64,000 nt of DNA. Source: Solirubrobacterales bacterium 67-14 (GTDB lineage Bacteria; Actinomycetota; Thermoleophilia; Solirubrobacterales; 70-9). Positions 1-8,362 of the stretch are shown here, piece after piece. The number at the start of each line of letters is the position of its first letter. Within the stretch, counting starts at the first letter, position 1. The stretch is taken from the NCBI GenBank assembly GCA_001897355.1, contig MKST01000007.1, forward strand, positions 186,228-250,227, in the 5' to 3' direction. The translations under genes and the position numbers were made by a program. The notes below the pieces were generated by a model. The model was given only the letters and a program-made list of their open reading frames with translations, was not told the origin of the DNA and did no database searches.

Positions 1-8
1 CATGGGTT

Positions 9-611
9 CTACTCCTCGACCATCACGTCGAGGTCGACCAGGTCGGCCAGGTTTGCGTTCAGGGCCTGGTCGTCGCGGCAGGCGACGGCCGGGGCCAGCA
101 CCGAGCACTCGTAGCCGAGCGAAACCGCATTGACCAGGGTGGCCCGCACGCTGCGGGAGAGGTCTACCCCGCAGCCGACGATCTTCGAGACCCCCGATTC
201 GCGCAGCTTCAAGTCCAGGTCGGTGCGGAAAAAAGCCGAGTAGGAAGGGGTGACCACGCTCAGGTCCTCCGGCTTCGGTTCGAGACCGTCGACCAGGGCG
301 GCCCCACGGGTGCCGGCCACCGCGTAAGGGTTCCGCTCGAAGCTTGGCTTGCGGGAAGGTTCGACGTTCGACCCGTCGGCCGAGTGGGCGCGGACGGTCC
401 AGACGATCAGGTCACCCTGATTCCTCATCCGCTCGGCCGCCGTGGCGACGGCGGGGATGATCTCCGTCGCGCCGGGCACCTGGCGGGGCGCTCCCCGCTC
501 GACGAAGTCGTTCTGCATGTCCATCACCAGGAGGGCGGTTCGGGACCCCTCCGGTAACGGCGCCGCAGCGGAAACTCCCAGGGGTCCCGGAAGGCTTTGC
601 GCGGCATACAT
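9..611 (-). CDS. Isochorismatase-like protein with degenerate catalytic triad
   Basis: The fold is that of the isochorismatase/nicotinamidase (cysteine hydrolase) family: a hydrophobic strand and MDMQND near residue 30, the block SYSAFFRTDLD, and the block GVDLSRSVRATLV. Family members use an Asp-Lys-Cys triad. Here the Asp is present, but the position of the Lys is Thr (in VVTPSYSAFF, family usually KPxYSAF) and the position of the nucleophilic Cys is Ser (SVRAT, family usually CVRAT). Hydrolase activity is therefore doubtful; it may be a binding protein or use other chemistry. A TTG lies directly before the ATG chosen here and a GGGAGAGGAAG ribosome site lies about 10 bases upstream, so either start is possible. 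Its partners lie outside the window. Family is clear, function is not. Confidence 0.85.
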   Translation of the reverse strand: MYAAQSLPGPLGVSAAAPLPEGSRTALLVMDMQNDFVERGAPRQVPGATEIIPAVATAAERMRNQGDLIVWTVRAHSADGSNVEPSRKPSFERNPYAVAGTRGAALVDGLEPKPEDLSVVTPSYSAFFRTDLDLKLRESGVSKIVGCGVDLSRSVRATLVNAVSLGYECSVLAPAVACRDDQALNANLADLVDLDVMVEE

Positions 612-765
612 CAATTTCGTACTTCCTCTCCCTAATAGTCCGCCAATTAACGCTCAAGAACGGGCACTACCCCGAACGCGCTACCGGGAATCTACAACCC
701 CCGGCAAGGTTTTATACCGAGAACTGAACTTTTTGGGTCTCCAGTTCGGAACCCGGCGACCACGC

Positions 766-2442
766 TCAGATGCGCAGGTCCCGTTCCAGCAACTCGTTTC
801 CGCGTTCCAGCTCCTCCCGGGTCGCCTTGCTGACCGAGGCGACACCGAGCTCCCGGTTGATCCGGGCGTTGATCTGCTGGTAGCTCTCTCCGGTCTTGCG
901 GGAAACGTCGGCGACCAGTTCCTTGCGCTCCTCCCTCAGCCGCTCCCGGATCGCGTAGGCGGATTCCGATTTCGGAGCGAGCGATTTGAGCGGCTTCTTC
1001 TTCGCCGGGGCCGGCGCCAGGGTCTTCTCCGCTTTCGGTCCCGTGTCGAGGTCGTCGGTGGCGAAGAGCTGCATCGTGGTCTGGGCGAGGATCGCGTCGT
1101 CGAGCTCGGCCCCGGTCGAGCTGAGCGCCGTGAAGGCCTCACCCGGCTCGGAGCGCTCGGGCAGTTCCTGGTCTAGCTCCTCCAGCTCATCGGCCAGCTC
1201 CGGCCCGAGTTCGATCGCGTGGCGCCGTTCCTTCTCGATCTCGAAGGCGAGTTGCTTGAGCCGGCTGTCGGCCGGCAGCAGCAGGTAGCTCATCTGCCGT
1301 TTGGGGGCAGGGGTGGTGCGGATGAAGCGGCCCACCACCTGGCGGAAGAAGAGTTCGGTCCGCGCCGCGGTCGCGTAGACGCCGACCCGCAGCCGGGGAA
1401 TGTCCACCCCCTCGGAAACCATCAGGACCGAGACCAGCCAACGCTGGTCAGATTCCGAGAAGGCCGCGATCCTGGCGCTGGCCCCGGGCTCGTCGCTCAT
1501 CACGATCTCCGGTTCCTCACCGGTGATGAAGGTGATCCGACGGGCGATCGCCCGGGCGTGGTCTTGGTCGGAGGCGACCACCAAGCCACCGGCATCGGCG
1601 TGGCCGGCGGCCCGCACCTCGCTCAGCCGGGCGTCGGCGTCGCGCAGCACCTCGCCCATCCAGTCGCCGTCCGCGGCCAGGGCGGTCCGCAGCCGCCGGG
1701 CCGTTTCCGCGGCCGGCAGGACGAGGTCGAAGTCCGCGTTCCAGACCTTGCCGTCGCTCGACCACTCCATCTCGCCGTCGTAGGGCAGGAAGGTGATCGG
1801 CCGGCAGACCCGGTCGACCAGGGCATCCGGGTAGCCGTAGGTGAAGTCGGCGCTGCTGACCCCATCCTCGTCGTAGCTGACCCAGGGGATCGCCTCGTTG
1901 TCGGAGCGGAACGGGGTGCCGGAGAGCAGGAGCCGGAAGGTGGCGTGGTCGAAGGCCCGGCGGGCGCTGACCCCCCAGCTCGCCTGATCCCCCATGTGGT
2001 GGGGCTCGTCGGCGATGACCAGGGTCGGTCTCCGGCCCGCGTCGGCGTGGACGCCCGGCCCGGCCGCGACGGTCTGGTAGGTGACCGTCACCCCGTGGAA
2101 GTCGGTCGTCTCGGGGCCGTCGGCGTTGGGCCGGTTGGGCTCGAGGTCGATCCCGTAACGGGCGGCGTCGGCGGCCCACTGCCTGCAGATGTGGGTGGTC
2201 GGGGCGACCACGACGACACGGTTCACGCGGCCACTCGAGAGCATCTCCCAGGCCACCCTGAGACCGAAAGTGGTCTTTCCGGCGGCCGGTGTCGCGGAGG
2301 CGAGAAAGCTGCTCCCCGGATGGGCGGCGAGCTCACCTAGTGCCTGCCGCTGCCAAGCCCGGAGCGGCCGGTCCGACGGCCACTCGGGAAGATTCCGGCC
2401 CGGACCTGGGGCGGGTTCGGGCTGTGGCTGCGGGGAGGTCAA
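766..2442 (-). CDS. DEAD/DEAH-type SF2 helicase
   Basis: About 558 residues. The first RecA domain has RPLRAWQRQAL, Walker A ATPAAGKTTFG, a DEPHH box (variant DEAH) and motif III LLLSGTPFRSD. The second RecA domain has SEGVDIPRLRVGVYATAARTEL-type motif V and QVVGRFIRTTP as motif VI. A charged C-terminal tail follows. This is the ATP-dependent nucleic-acid translocase arrangement of the UvsW/RadD-like superfamily 2 group; the substrate is unknown. The reading frame stays open far upstream, but only because it lies antisense to the neighbouring flavoprotein gene. The start chosen is a TTG about 24 residues before the conserved core; a GTG at 2541 is the alternative. It is divergent from the oxidoreductase at 2578. 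Confidence 0.85.
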   Translation of the reverse strand: MTSPQPQPEPAPGPGRNLPEWPSDRPLRAWQRQALGELAAHPGSSFLASATPAAGKTTFGLRVAWEMLSSGRVNRVVVVAPTTHICRQWAADAARYGIDLEPNRPNADGPETTDFHGVTVTYQTVAAGPGVHADAGRRPTLVIADEPHHMGDQASWGVSARRAFDHATFRLLLSGTPFRSDNEAIPWVSYDEDGVSSADFTYGYPDALVDRVCRPITFLPYDGEMEWSSDGKVWNADFDLVLPAAETARRLRTALAADGDWMGEVLRDADARLSEVRAAGHADAGGLVVASDQDHARAIARRITFITGEEPEIVMSDEPGASARIAAFSESDQRWLVSVLMVSEGVDIPRLRVGVYATAARTELFFRQVVGRFIRTTPAPKRQMSYLLLPADSRLKQLAFEIEKERRHAIELGPELADELEELDQELPERSEPGEAFTALSSTGAELDDAILAQTTMQLFATDDLDTGPKAEKTLAPAPAKKKPLKSLAPKSESAYAIRERLREERKELVADVSRKTGESYQQINARINRELGVASVSKATREELERGNELLERDLRI

Positions 2443-2541
2443 GGCAGCTGAAACTATCCGGACACGCGGTCGGAACGTCGGCCGATCCGGTCGTGATATG
2501 AGGGGTCGTTTCGAGCCGCTTCGACAGCGCGGCCACCTCAC

Positions 2542-2571
2542 TTGATCGGTGGCCCACCGGTGCCCTAGGGT
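2542..2571 (+). promoter_or_regulatory. Sigma-A-like promoter, leaderless
   Basis: TTGATC (2542-2547), an 18-base spacer and TAGGGT (2566-2571). The -10 box ends 6 bases before the ATG at 2578, so transcription should start at or next to the start codon. No Shine-Dalgarno sequence is present. Confidence 0.6.
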
Positions 2572-2577
2572 GGACCA

Positions 2578-3903
2578 ATGAGTACCGGCACCAGCATCGT
2601 CAGACCATCCGATCCTGGCTACGACAAGGCACGATCCGCCTTCGACCTCGCCGATCTCCGACCCGCCGCGATCAGCCTTCCCCAGACCGTGGCCGAGGCC
2701 CAGGGGGCGATTCGCTGGGCCCGGGTCAACGGGCTGAAGGTCGCGGTCCAGGCCATCGGGCACCGGGCCCTCGCCCTGCCTCCGCTGGAAGACGCCCTGC
2801 TGATCAAGCCGCAGATCAACGAGATGCCGGTGATCGACTCGGACCGGCGTTTCGCCCGGGTCGGGGCCGGCGTGGCCTGGGATCCCGTCGTCACCGCCGC
2901 TGCGGAAAAGGGACTTGCCGCGATGCACGGCTCCTCCCCGACGGTCGGCGTGGTCGGCTACACGCTCGGTGGCGGCCTGGGTTTCTACGGACGAGAGCAC
3001 GGCCTCATCTGCAACAAGGTCCGGGCGATCGAGGTGATCACCGCGGACGGCGAGTTCGCGAGGATCGACGACGATCACGAGCCCGACCTCTTCTGGGCGC
3101 TGCGCGGTGCCGGCGGCTGGGCCGCGCTCGTCACCGCGATCGAGTTCGACCTGCTCCCCTACTCCCAGGTCTTCGGGGGCGCCAGCTACTGGCCGGTCGA
3201 GGCCGCCGAGCCGGTGCTCTCGGCCTGGCTCGACTGGACGAGAAGCGCACCGCTTTCGGTGACCACCAGCTTCCGGATCCTCAACCTGCCCCCGATCGAG
3301 CAGCTGCCCGCACCACTGCGTGGCCAGAACCTGGTCGCGATCGACGGGGTCGCCACCGACGACGGTGACGGCCAGGCGCTGGTCGCCCAGCTCGAGGGCG
3401 TCGCCGAGCCGGTCCTCGGCCAGTGGGGGCCGATGCCCGTCGCCGCCGTGGCGAGGCTCCACGGCGATCCCGAGCAACCCTCCCCCGCCCACGGTTCCTC
3501 GACCCTGGTGGACGGGCTCGATGACGAAGCGGTCCACGCCTTCGTCGAGGCCGCCGGGGGCGAGTCGGGCTCCACCCTGTTCGACGCCGAGTTCCGGCAG
3601 CTGGGCGGTGTGCTGCGCCAACCCGACGAGTCCGGTGGCGTCGCCGACTGCATCGACGCCGAGTTCGTCGCCTTCGCGGTCGGGTTGGCCGCCGACGCCC
3701 ACTCCCTGGCCAAGACCAGAGAGGACCTGGAGCGCGTCATGGGATCGGTCGAGCCTTGGGAGAACGGACGGGACTTCCTCAACTTCTCGGACCCCACCGT
3801 CAGCCTGGAGCGCTGCTTCGGGGCCGACTCAGCGGAAGCGCTGAAGGCTATCCGCCATGAGTACGACCCCGAGGCGCTGTTCGTCCCCCCGGTCGCCTTC
3901 TAG
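2578..3903 (+). CDS. FAD-binding oxidoreductase (PCMH/BBE type)
   Basis: A 441-residue flavoprotein of the berberine-bridge-enzyme/6-hydroxynicotine-oxidase group. The FAD domain carries QAIGHRALALPPLEDALLI near residue 60, where the His is the usual covalent flavin site, then GVAWDPVV and the glycine-rich TLGGGLGFYGREHGL. The C-terminal BBE segment ends in RHEYDPEALFVPP. Such enzymes oxidise alcohols, amines or sugars with molecular oxygen; the substrate cannot be read from sequence. The ATG is supported by a -10 hexamer 6 bases upstream. Its TAG stop overlaps the stop codon of the convergent OsmC gene. Confidence 0.9.
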   Translation: MSTGTSIVRPSDPGYDKARSAFDLADLRPAAISLPQTVAEAQGAIRWARVNGLKVAVQAIGHRALALPPLEDALLIKPQINEMPVIDSDRRFARVGAGVAWDPVVTAAAEKGLAAMHGSSPTVGVVGYTLGGGLGFYGREHGLICNKVRAIEVITADGEFARIDDDHEPDLFWALRGAGGWAALVTAIEFDLLPYSQVFGGASYWPVEAAEPVLSAWLDWTRSAPLSVTTSFRILNLPPIEQLPAPLRGQNLVAIDGVATDDGDGQALVAQLEGVAEPVLGQWGPMPVAAVARLHGDPEQPSPAHGSSTLVDGLDDEAVHAFVEAAGGESGSTLFDAEFRQLGGVLRQPDESGGVADCIDAEFVAFAVGLAADAHSLAKTREDLERVMGSVEPWENGRDFLNFSDPTVSLERCFGADSAEALKAIRHEYDPEALFVPPVAF

Positions 3904-4325
3904 GACTCCAGGGTCGCGTCGAGGGTGATCTCGGGGACGCCGGCCAGGGCCTTGGAGACCGGGCAGCCGGCCTTGGCCGCTTCCGCCGCCGCCTGGAAGG
4001 TGTCGTCATCGGCACCGGGAACCCGGGCCACCGTGACCAGTTCGATCTTGGTGATGGTCGGGCCCTCGTCGAGCAGCCGGAGGGTCACCTTGGCGTCGGT
4101 CTTGACCGAGTCTGGCGTGTTGCCGCCTTCGGCCAGCACGTTGGAGAGCGCCATCGAATAGCAGGCGGCATGGGCACCGGCGATCAACTGCTCGGGGTTG
4201 GCGCCGGGGCCGTCCTCGAAACGGGACTTGAACGAGTACTCGCCGCTGAGCGAGTCACCAGCGGTGAAGGTGCCGTTCCCTTCTTTGAGATCGCCCTTCC
4301 ACTCGGCTGTTGCGCGTGCTGCCAT
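3900..4325 (-). CDS. OsmC-family peroxiredoxin
   Basis: 141 residues matching the OsmC/Ohr hydroperoxide reductase family: ATAEWKGDLKEGNGTF at the N-terminus, NPEQLIAGAHAACYSMALS with the first redox Cys (Cys55), and KAGCPVSKAL with the second (Cys121). The pair reduces organic peroxides through a dithiol mechanism in the cytoplasm. Length and motif spacing are normal, and the form is closer to OsmC than Ohr. An AGGAGG site sits four bases before the ATG. It converges on the flavoprotein gene with overlapping stop codons and is followed by the MMPL transporter on the same strand. Confidence 0.93.
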   Translation of the reverse strand: MAARATAEWKGDLKEGNGTFTAGDSLSGEYSFKSRFEDGPGANPEQLIAGAHAACYSMALSNVLAEGGNTPDSVKTDAKVTLRLLDEGPTITKIELVTVARVPGADDDTFQAAAEAAKAGCPVSKALAGVPEITLDATLES

Positions 4326-4384
4326 TGGTCCTCCTGAACGTTGTGATTTGCCGGTGAACCCCAGTTTCCCGGTGGAATTCCAGA

Positions 4385-6475
4385 CTATCGCCCGGCCGTC
4401 CCCGGCTCGCCGGTTTTCTTCTCACGGGCGAGTGCGGATGGCCACCAGATCCGCGAGCCGATGTCCAGAGTCAAGGCCGGGACCAGGACCGAACGGACCA
4501 GGAAGGTGTCGAGCAGGACGCCGAAAGCGACCGTGAACCCCATCTCGGCGAGGAAGACCAGCGGCAGTACGGCCAGCACCGAGAAGGTGCCGGCCAGCAC
4601 GATCCCGGCCGAGGTGATCACTCCGCCGGTCACCGCCAGGCCGCGCAGCATGCCCTCCCGGGTGCCGTGGGCGGCAGTCTCCTCCCGCACCCGGGCCATG
4701 AGGAAGATGTTGTAGTCGATTCCCAGGGCGACCAGGAACACGAACACGTAGAGCGGCAGCGAGGGATCGATGCCGGGGAAGTCGAAGACCTGGTCGGAGA
4801 CCACGAAGCCGATGCCGAGCGCGGCGAAGAAGCTGAGCACGACGGTGGCGATCAGCATCAGCGGCGCCGCCAGGGCACGCAGCAGGGCGATCAGGATCAG
4901 GAAGACGACCAGCAGCACGATCGGCACGATCAGCTTCACGTCGTGCCGGTTGGCCTCGCGGATGTCGTGTTCGACCGCGGTGCCACCACCGACCAGGGTG
5001 CTCGCGCCGCCGGCCCGATGGGCCGCCTTGCGGATCTCGGGGATCAGGTTGAAGGCCGGTTTCGAGTAGGGCTCGTCGACCAGGACCGCGTTCAGCACCG
5101 CACCCCCTTCGCCCCGGTACACGGTGCGGACGCTGGCCACCCCGTCGACCCGGTCCACCGCCCGGGTGACCGACCCGACCTTGGCCGGGTCACCGACCAC
5201 GATCTCGGTCGGCACGTTCGAGCCGCCGGGGAAGGACTTGGCGATCGCCTCTTCGCCCCGGACCGCCTCGACCTCGTTGACGTAGCCGTTGGCCGAGGTC
5301 AGGCCGTCGTTGTAGCTGAACAGCCCGAGGCACATGACCAGCAAGATCAGGACGGCGGTGATCCAGACCGGCCGGGGTCGTTTCGCGATGCGGTCGCCGA
5401 GCCGTCGCCAGGGGCCGTGTTCGGCGTCGGCCCCGCCGGTCCCGACCCGCGGCACCTTCGGCCAGAAGACGAAACGCGGCGCGATCACCAGCATCGCCGG
5501 CAGCAGGCTCAGCATCGAGAGCATCGCCATGAAGATCCCGATCGCGCCGATCGGCCCCATCGAGGCGGTCGAGTTGAGTTCGGCCAGGGAGAGGCAGAGC
5601 AGGGCGGCGATCACGGTCAGGCCGGAGGCGACGATCGCCGGGCCGGCTCCCCGGAGCGCGTATCGCATCGACTCGGACCTGCTCTCACGATGCCTCAGTT
5701 CCTCCCGATATCGGGCGATCAGCAGCAGGGCATAGTCGGTGCCGGCGCCCAAGACCAGGACCGAGAGGATCGAAGAGGACTGGCCGTTCACCGTTACGCC
5801 GAGTTCGGTCAGGCCGTAGCCGACCGCCCGTGCGCCGATCTCCGCGAAGCCGACCGCGACCAGAGGCAGCCAGAGCAGGAAGGGCGAGCGGTAGATCAGG
5901 ATCAGCAGGACGAAGACGAGGGCGAAAGCGGCCGCGAACAGGGTGCCGTTGATCGATTCGAAGACCTCGATCGAGTCCGAGGCATACCCGGCCGGCCCGG
6001 TCAGGTCCACCTCGAGCCCGCCGAAGCTGCCGCTGACCAGGTCGCGTGCGTCCTCGACCGGTTCGCGGATGTCCTCGGCCTCACCGGTCGAGGTGATCGA
6101 CGAAGTCACGATCACCGCCGAGCCGTCCTTTGACTCCTCGGCCAGCTTGAAGGGTTCGCTCACCCCTTTGACGTCCCGGTTGAGGGTGACCAGGTCACGC
6201 TTGATCCGGGTCTGGTCGGCCGGGGTGAGGCCGCCTTCGCGCCGGTAGACGATCACGATCGGCGCCTGTTCCGAGCCGACCAGCTCCTTCTGGGCTTCCA
6301 ACGCACGGGTCGCTTCGGCGTCGCCCGGCAGGTAGGAAATCGACTCGTTGTTCTCGGCGTCGGCGAACTTGCCGGGGATGTTCGTCCCGAAGACGACGAA
6401 CATCGCGACAAACCAGACGAGGACTGTGACCCAGCGGGCCCGGGGGCCGGTCGGGAGCAGGAGGAGAGACTTCAT
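4385..6475 (-). CDS. MMPL/RND-family membrane transporter
   Basis: About 696 residues with the two-fold MMPL layout: one N-terminal membrane helix (VTVLVWFVAMFVVFG), an extracytoplasmic domain, a five-helix bundle, then the same again. Diagnostic stretches are LGAGTDYALLLIARYREELRH in repeat 1 and LGIDYNIFLMARVREE in repeat 2, carrying the Asp-Tyr pair used for proton coupling. MmpL proteins export lipids or drugs using the proton gradient; the substrate is unknown here. The start was placed at MKSLLLLPTG rather than upstream because an ACAGTA (TACTGT on the coding strand) lies 7 bases before it, and the extra upstream residues would run into the divergent FKBP promoter. Confidence 0.92.
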   Translation of the reverse strand: MKSLLLLPTGPRARWVTVLVWFVAMFVVFGTNIPGKFADAENNESISYLPGDAEATRALEAQKELVGSEQAPIVIVYRREGGLTPADQTRIKRDLVTLNRDVKGVSEPFKLAEESKDGSAVIVTSSITSTGEAEDIREPVEDARDLVSGSFGGLEVDLTGPAGYASDSIEVFESINGTLFAAAFALVFVLLILIYRSPFLLWLPLVAVGFAEIGARAVGYGLTELGVTVNGQSSSILSVLVLGAGTDYALLLIARYREELRHRESRSESMRYALRGAGPAIVASGLTVIAALLCLSLAELNSTASMGPIGAIGIFMAMLSMLSLLPAMLVIAPRFVFWPKVPRVGTGGADAEHGPWRRLGDRIAKRPRPVWITAVLILLVMCLGLFSYNDGLTSANGYVNEVEAVRGEEAIAKSFPGGSNVPTEIVVGDPAKVGSVTRAVDRVDGVASVRTVYRGEGGAVLNAVLVDEPYSKPAFNLIPEIRKAAHRAGGASTLVGGGTAVEHDIREANRHDVKLIVPIVLLVVFLILIALLRALAAPLMLIATVVLSFFAALGIGFVVSDQVFDFPGIDPSLPLYVFVFLVALGIDYNIFLMARVREETAAHGTREGMLRGLAVTGGVITSAGIVLAGTFSVLAVLPLVFLAEMGFTVAFGVLLDTFLVRSVLVPALTLDIGSRIWWPSALAREKKTGEPGTAGR

Positions 6476-6482
6476 TGGCCAG

Positions 6483-6488
6483 ACAGTA
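6483..6488 (-). promoter_or_regulatory. -10 box (TACTGT), leaderless start
   Basis: TACTGT on the minus strand, 7 bases before the MMPL ATG, with no ribosome site between. It supports the shorter MMPL start. Confidence 0.45.
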
Positions 6489-6537
6489 AGGGCTGGCCGT
6501 GACCAAGTCGAGCAGGGCATGCGGTCCCGGGTCACCG

Positions 6538-6543
6538 TAATAT
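6538..6543 (+). promoter_or_regulatory. -10 box (TAATAT), leaderless start
   Basis: TAATAT lies 7 bases before the FKBP ATG at 6551. No clear -35 box or Shine-Dalgarno sequence is seen. It is divergent from the MMPL -10 box 50 bases away. Confidence 0.5.
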
Positions 6544-6550
6544 CTCCGCC

Positions 6551-7081
6551 ATGGATCGCAAGCTCGGGGTTCTCATTGGCCTGCTCGTTCTGGTTGCCGC
6601 TCTGGTGGCAGTCATCCTGATCGGTCGCGGTGGCGGCGACGATTCGGGTGGCGCGACGTCGGGTGAGGTTCCCGCAGCGGTCATCGCCGACGTCTCGGAC
6701 GACCTGAAGGAACGGCCCAAGCTGGCCGGCACCTCCGAGACCCCGCCGACGACCCTGGTCAAGAAGGACATCGTGGTCGGTGACGGCGCCGAAGCCAAGC
6801 AGGGCGACACGGTCAAGGTCCAGTACGTCGGCGCGCTCTACAACAACGGCAAGGAATTCGACGCCTCCTGGGATCGCAACCAGCCGTTCGAGTTCCCGCT
6901 CGGTGGCGGCCAGGTCATCAAGGGCTGGGACGAAGGTGTCGAAGGCATGAAGGTCGGTGGCCGCCGCGTGCTGGTGATCCCCCCGGACCTCGGCTACGGC
7001 GCCCAGGGCAGCCCGCCCACCATCCCGGCCAACTCGACCCTCGTCTTCGTGGTCGACCTCGAAGACGTCCAGAGCCAGTAG
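6551..7081 (+). CDS. Membrane-anchored FKBP-type peptidyl-prolyl isomerase
   Basis: 176 residues. Residues 5-25 (LGVLIGLLVLVAALVAVILI) form a signal anchor without a lipobox cysteine, followed by a Gly/Asp/Ser linker. The C-terminal FKBP domain is complete: GDTVKVQYVGALYNNGKEFDASW, FEFPLGGGQVIKGWDEGVEGM, RRVLVIPPDLGYGAQG and NSTLVFVVDLEDV, containing the usual ligand-pocket aromatic and acidic residues. It should catalyse proline isomerisation on proteins outside the membrane. It stands at the head of a same-strand run with the carbonic anhydrase and ArsC-like genes (spacings 23 and 7 bases). Confidence 0.93.
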   Translation: MDRKLGVLIGLLVLVAALVAVILIGRGGGDDSGGATSGEVPAAVIADVSDDLKERPKLAGTSETPPTTLVKKDIVVGDGAEAKQGDTVKVQYVGALYNNGKEFDASWDRNQPFEFPLGGGQVIKGWDEGVEGMKVGGRRVLVIPPDLGYGAQGSPPTIPANSTLVFVVDLEDVQSQ

Positions 7082-7104
7082 CGCTCCGCCCGGCGGATCT
7101 CCCG

Positions 7105-7611
7105 ATGAACATCATCGACGAACTCGTTGAGAACAACCGGGCCTTCTCGGCCCGGGTTCCCGATCAGGACCTAGACGTAAAGCCGAGCCGGCAGCTGACC
7201 ATCGTCACCTGCATGGACTCGCGGCTCGACGTCTTCGCGGCGCTCGGCCTCAAGGACGGCGAGGCCCATGTCTTGAGAAACGCCGGTGGCGTGATCACGG
7301 ACGACATGATCCGGTCGCTGGCGATCTCCCAGCGCCAGCTCGGCACCGATTCGGTCATGCTGATCCACCACACCAACTGCGGCATGCAGACGATCACCGA
7401 CGACGGCTTCCGGGCCACGCTCCAGGAAGCGACCGGCACCGCTCCCGCCTTCGCGATCGAGTCCTTCACCGACGTCGAGGCGGACGTCGCCCAGTCGATC
7501 CGCCGGGTCCGTCGTTCCGAGTTCATTCCGCATCGCGACAAGGTGCGAGGTTTCGTTTTCGACGTCAACACCCAGGCCCTTTCCGAAGTCGTCGTCGAAC
7601 CAGAGGACTGA
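7105..7611 (+). CDS. Beta-carbonic anhydrase (CanA/Rv1284-like)
   Basis: 168 residues, the short beta-class form. Zinc ligands are Cys36 in VTCMDSRLDV, His89 and Cys92 in HHTNCGM; the Asp38-Arg40 dyad is present. The RNAGGVITDDMIRSLAISQ block closely resembles Mycobacterium tuberculosis Rv1284 (CanA). The enzyme interconverts carbon dioxide and bicarbonate in the cytoplasm. The ATG lies 23 bases after the FKBP stop. The ArsC-like gene follows with its GTG 7 bases after this stop, and its ribosome site overlaps the stop codon, so translation is probably coupled. Confidence 0.94.
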   Translation: MNIIDELVENNRAFSARVPDQDLDVKPSRQLTIVTCMDSRLDVFAALGLKDGEAHVLRNAGGVITDDMIRSLAISQRQLGTDSVMLIHHTNCGMQTITDDGFRATLQEATGTAPAFAIESFTDVEADVAQSIRRVRRSEFIPHRDKVRGFVFDVNTQALSEVVVEPED

Positions 7612-7618
7612 GGCAACG

Positions 7619-7954
7619 GTGGGCATCGTCGTCTACGAGAAGCCGACCTGCACCACCTGCCGCAACCTCTTCAAGTTGCTCGAAGCCGAGGGCATCGATT
7701 TCGAGACGGTCGAGTACCACGTCACCGGGCTGACCGAGGACGAGATCCGCGACCTGCTCTCCAAGGCGCGCATCACCGCCGCCGAAGCGCTGCGCATGCG
7801 TGAGGAAGGCGCCCGAGCGCTCGCCGCCGAGGACGAAGACACGATCATCGCGGCGATGGCCGAAAGGCCCGAGCTGCTCCAACGGCCGATCGTCGTGAAC
7901 GGCGACAAGGCGGTCCTCGCCAGGCCGGTCGAACGCGCGCTCGAGATCCTCTGA
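7619..7954 (+). CDS. ArsC/Spx-family thioredoxin-fold protein
   Basis: 111 residues of the ArsC/Spx superfamily: VVYEKPTCTTCRNLFKLLEAEGIDFE gives the N-terminal thioredoxin strand with a CTTC motif, and LLQRPIVVNGDKAVLARP gives the conserved C-terminal RPI(V)-strand. Glutaredoxin-coupled arsenate reductases have CX5R plus three arginines. Here CTTCR would fit a dithiol or Spx-like redox protein equally well, so an arsenate role is unproven and no ars genes are nearby. The GTG start has GAGG 5 bases upstream, overlapping the carbonic anhydrase stop. A GC-rich hairpin follows. Confidence 0.85.
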   Translation: MGIVVYEKPTCTTCRNLFKLLEAEGIDFETVEYHVTGLTEDEIRDLLSKARITAAEALRMREEGARALAAEDEDTIIAAMAERPELLQRPIVVNGDKAVLARPVERALEIL

Positions 7955-7957
7955 TCG

Positions 7958-7982
7958 CGGGCGAGCCCGCGCGGGCTGCCCG
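7958..7982. terminator. GC-rich hairpin between convergent genes
   Basis: CGGGCGAGCCCG and CGGGCTGCCCG form an imperfect stem around a 2-base loop, exactly between the stops of the ArsC-like gene and DUF4235. There is no T-tract, so it may act in both directions or mainly as an mRNA end. Confidence 0.4.
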
Positions 7983-8249
7983 TTACTCGTCGCTCTCGCC
8001 GGGCCAAGCGCCGGTGTAGCGGCGGAAGGCGACCCGGGCACCATGGTCGACCAGCCCGCGGATCAAGCTGAACACCGCCCCTTCGAGAAGCAGCGCCAGC
8101 ACCAGCCTCCTCACGCTGATCGACTCTTCCTCGGGTGACGGGGGTTCGGTCTGGCTGAACGAGTTCCAGCCCTTGTCGAATACCTTGCGGGCCACGATGC
8201 CGGCGATCAAACCGGCAATCAGGCCCACAGGTCGGAACAGAAGGGTCAT
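7983..8249 (-). CDS. DUF4235 small membrane protein
   Basis: About 88 residues. TLLFRPVGLIAGLIAGIVARKVFDKGW at the N-terminus and RRLVLALLLEGAVFSLIRGLVDHGARVAFRRYTG match the actinobacterial DUF4235 family, with two membrane segments separated by a short Pro/Glu linker. Function is unknown. The start is set at the ATG preceded by GGAGGC; an upstream ATG at 8285 would add 12 residues not seen in the family. Confidence 0.85.
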   Translation of the reverse strand: MTLLFRPVGLIAGLIAGIVARKVFDKGWNSFSQTEPPSPEEESISVRRLVLALLLEGAVFSLIRGLVDHGARVAFRRYTGAWPGESDE

Positions 8250-8362
8250 GCCTCCGTGGTGCCCACAGACGGCTCCGCCAAACACGTTCCCACTCGGACG
8301 ATCGCGTTTGGCCGGTCGGGCGATCGCGTTTGGCCGGGGTTCGGGCGCGGTACCGGGGCGAT

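Noticed and set aside
2443-3702. The helicase frame stays open upstream to 3702, suggesting a 978-residue protein.
   Set aside because: The extension is antisense to the flavoprotein gene, is Gly/Asp/Arg-biased and has no domain; the SF2 core begins near 2442.
4667-6133. A 488-codon plus-strand frame opposite the MMPL gene.
   Set aside because: Its Asp/Gln/Arg-rich composition is the mirror image of membrane codons; the minus strand carries clear MMPL motifs.
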